From an uncultured delta proteobacterium (GTDB taxonomy: Bacteria > Myxococcota_A > Polyangia > Polyangiales > Polyangiaceae), in the NCBI GenBank assembly GCA_903858055.1, contig CAIOHM010000097.1, forward strand, positions 1 to 8,735: DNA of 8,735 bases. The letters run 5' to 3'. Positions within the stretch are counted from its first letter, which is position 1. Each line of letters starts with the position of its first letter. The notes under the pieces are model-generated. The model worked only from the letters and a program-made list of their open reading frames with translations, was not told where the DNA came from and did no database searches. The position numbers and the translations under genes were made by a program. Shown here one piece after another: positions 7,752 through 8,735 of this stretch.

Positions 7752-8558
7752 ATGAGCTCCGCGCGCCTCCCGGTCGTCTACGCGCCCCACGGCGGCGGCC
7801 CGTGGCCCTTCGTCGAGCTCGGGTTCGGCACGAAGGGCGAGCTCGAGGAGCTGCGTCGCTACCTCGCGTCGCTCGCGTCGCGCACGGCGGAGTCGCCGCG
7901 TGCGCTGCTCGTGATCTCGGCGCACTGGGAAGAGCCGCAACCGACGCTGATGACCTCGGCCGCGCCGCCGATGCTCTACGACTATTTCGGTTTCCCGCCG
8001 GCGTCGTACGCAATCCGCTGGCCGGCGCCGGGGGCCCCTTGGCTCGCTCCTCGTGTCGAGGAGCTCATGCAGAATGCAGGTTTCACGACGGCGCGCGACC
8101 CGGAGCGCGGCTTCGACCATGGCACCTTCGTCCCGCTGAAGGTCGCGTTCCCCGAGGCGAACGTGCCCGTGCTCCAGCTCTCGCTCGTGGCAGGGCTTCG
8201 CGCGGGCGATCACCTCGCGCTCGGTCGCGCGCTCGAGCCGCTGCGCGATGAAGGCGTGCTCATCGTGGGCAGCGGCATGAGCTTCCACAACATGCGCGCC
8301 TTCTTTCAGCGCGGCGCCGAGCCGGCGGCCGAGGCGTTCGACGCCTGGCTCCGGGATGCCGTCGCGCGCCCGCGAGCCGAGCGCGACGCGCTCCTCGAGC
8401 GTTGGGAGCAGGCGCCCCACGCGCGCCTCGTGCACCCGCGTGAGGAGCACTTGATTCCCCTCATGGTCGTGGCAGGGGCTGCGGGCAACGATCGCGGGAC
8501 CGTGCCCTACAACGGCACGTTCGCGGGGCTGCGCCTCTCGGCCGTTCACTTCGGGTGA
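7752..8558 (+). CDS. LigB/DODA-type class III extradiol ring-cleavage dioxygenase
   Basis: A 268-residue non-haem metal dioxygenase of the 4,5-DOPA dioxygenase/LigB family (E. coli YgiD type), which opens catechol-like rings or related substrates. Visible motifs: YAPHGGGPWPF (10-20, His13), LLVISAHWEE (52-61, His58), RGFDHGTFVPLK (119-130, His123, a likely acid/base residue), LIVGSGMSFHN (170-180, His179) and REEHLIPLMVVAGAA (230-244, His233). By family analogy His13, His58 and His233 bind the metal. YDYFGFPPASYAI (76-88) is also typical. The length is normal and the active site looks intact. GTG at 7740 would add MAST; I prefer ATG 7752, though neither has a strong ribosome binding site. The 13-nt gap to the hydrolase suggests co-transcription. 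The nucleotide run ends at a stem-loop before the tRNA. The native substrate cannot be inferred. Confidence 0.93.
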   Translation: MSSARLPVVYAPHGGGPWPFVELGFGTKGELEELRRYLASLASRTAESPRALLVISAHWEEPQPTLMTSAAPPMLYDYFGFPPASYAIRWPAPGAPWLAPRVEELMQNAGFTTARDPERGFDHGTFVPLKVAFPEANVPVLQLSLVAGLRAGDHLALGRALEPLRDEGVLIVGSGMSFHNMRAFFQRGAEPAAEAFDAWLRDAVARPRAERDALLERWEQAPHARLVHPREEHLIPLMVVAGAAGNDRGTVPYNGTFAGLRLSAVHFG

Positions 8559-8585
8559 GACGAGCGCCGCGCGCACGCACGAATC

Positions 8586-8613
8586 CATCGTCGAATGCGC
8601 CGCCGCGACGATG
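8586..8613 (+). terminator. Stem-loop between the dioxygenase gene and the tRNA
   Basis: Perfect 8-bp arms CATCGTCG (8586-8593) and CGACGATG (8606-8613) enclose a 12-nt loop. It lies 27 nt after the dioxygenase stop codon and just before the tRNA promoter-like sequence. There is no T-tract, so termination is plausible from position but not proven by form. Confidence 0.45.
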
Positions 8614-8617
8614 CCGC

Positions 8618-8646
8618 TTGACGGGGCCACGACGGATCAGTAGCGA
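8618..8646 (+). promoter_or_regulatory. Probable tRNA promoter (TTGACG-N17-TAGCGA)
   Basis: TTGACG (8618-8623) matches the sigma-70 -35 consensus at five of six positions. A TAGCGA hexamer follows after an ideal 17-bp spacer (8641-8646), but it is a poor -10. The predicted start is at or very near the first base of the tRNA (8653), leaving almost no 5' leader. The downstream sequence is GC-rich, as in stringently controlled stable-RNA promoters. Confidence 0.45.
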
Positions 8647-8652
8647 GGCGGG

Positions 8653-8729
<77 letters not shown>

Positions 8730-8735
8730 ATGAGA

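Noticed and set aside
6650..7753. A 367-codon minus-strand open frame opposite the hydrolase
   Set aside because: Composition is antisense-like (Glu/Arg/Leu/Val-rich) and the plus strand has catalytic motifs of two recognised families.
7551..8630. A 359-codon minus-strand open frame opposite the dioxygenase
   Set aside because: No recognisable motif; the plus-strand LigB/DODA metal-site histidines explain the conservation of this region.

Overview
The window is about 70% GC and tightly packed. It reads like chromosomal housekeeping and accessory DNA from a bacterium, most likely a myxobacterium-type member of the former Deltaproteobacteria. This placement is inferred from the strong G/C bias at third codon positions and from the kinds of proteins present. 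It is not based on a marker-gene phylogeny. I see no insertion sequence, CRISPR array, phage gene or compositional island.

Layout: (1) 1-1590, the C-terminal part of cobalamin-dependent methionine synthase (MetH), entering from the left edge. (2) 1569-2636 on the minus strand, a DUF1704/MATCAP-like zinc carboxypeptidase whose 3' end overlaps metH tail to tail. (3) 2637-2890, a non-coding divergent promoter region with an AT-rich dyad. (4) 2891-4201, a PIN-PhoH (YlaK/PhoH2-type) RNA-processing ATPase. (5) 4295-5179, an unrecognised protein with a basic Lys/Ala/Pro/Ser tail, followed by a strong stem-loop. (6) 5280-6421, a translationally coupled pair: an exported SRPBCC-like protein and an RpiB/LacA/LacB-family protein with altered catalytic positions. 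(7) 6462-8558, a second compact run: a glutaredoxin-fold protein without the usual active-site cysteine, a MEST-like alpha/beta hydrolase starting inside its stop codon, and a LigB/DODA-type extradiol dioxygenase 13 nt further on. (8) 8653-8729, a complete initiator tRNA-fMet with encoded CCA, preceded by a stem-loop and a promoter-like sequence.

How the genes relate: MetH and the initiator tRNA are both core functions of methionine metabolism and translation initiation, but their closeness is probably incidental. The two GTGA stop/start overlaps (5987-5990 and 6839-6842) are the best evidence for operons. The glutaredoxin-like/hydrolase/dioxygenase run resembles a small oxidative or ring-cleavage accessory operon, but its substrate cannot be read from the sequence. 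Recurrent TAnnnT hexamers lie just upstream of several starts, which suggests short or absent 5' leaders.

I did not find a convincing new multi-gene system. The most unusual items are the noncanonical active sites of the RpiB-like and glutaredoxin-like proteins, the MEST-like hydrolase operon, and the U1:A72 pair of the initiator tRNA.
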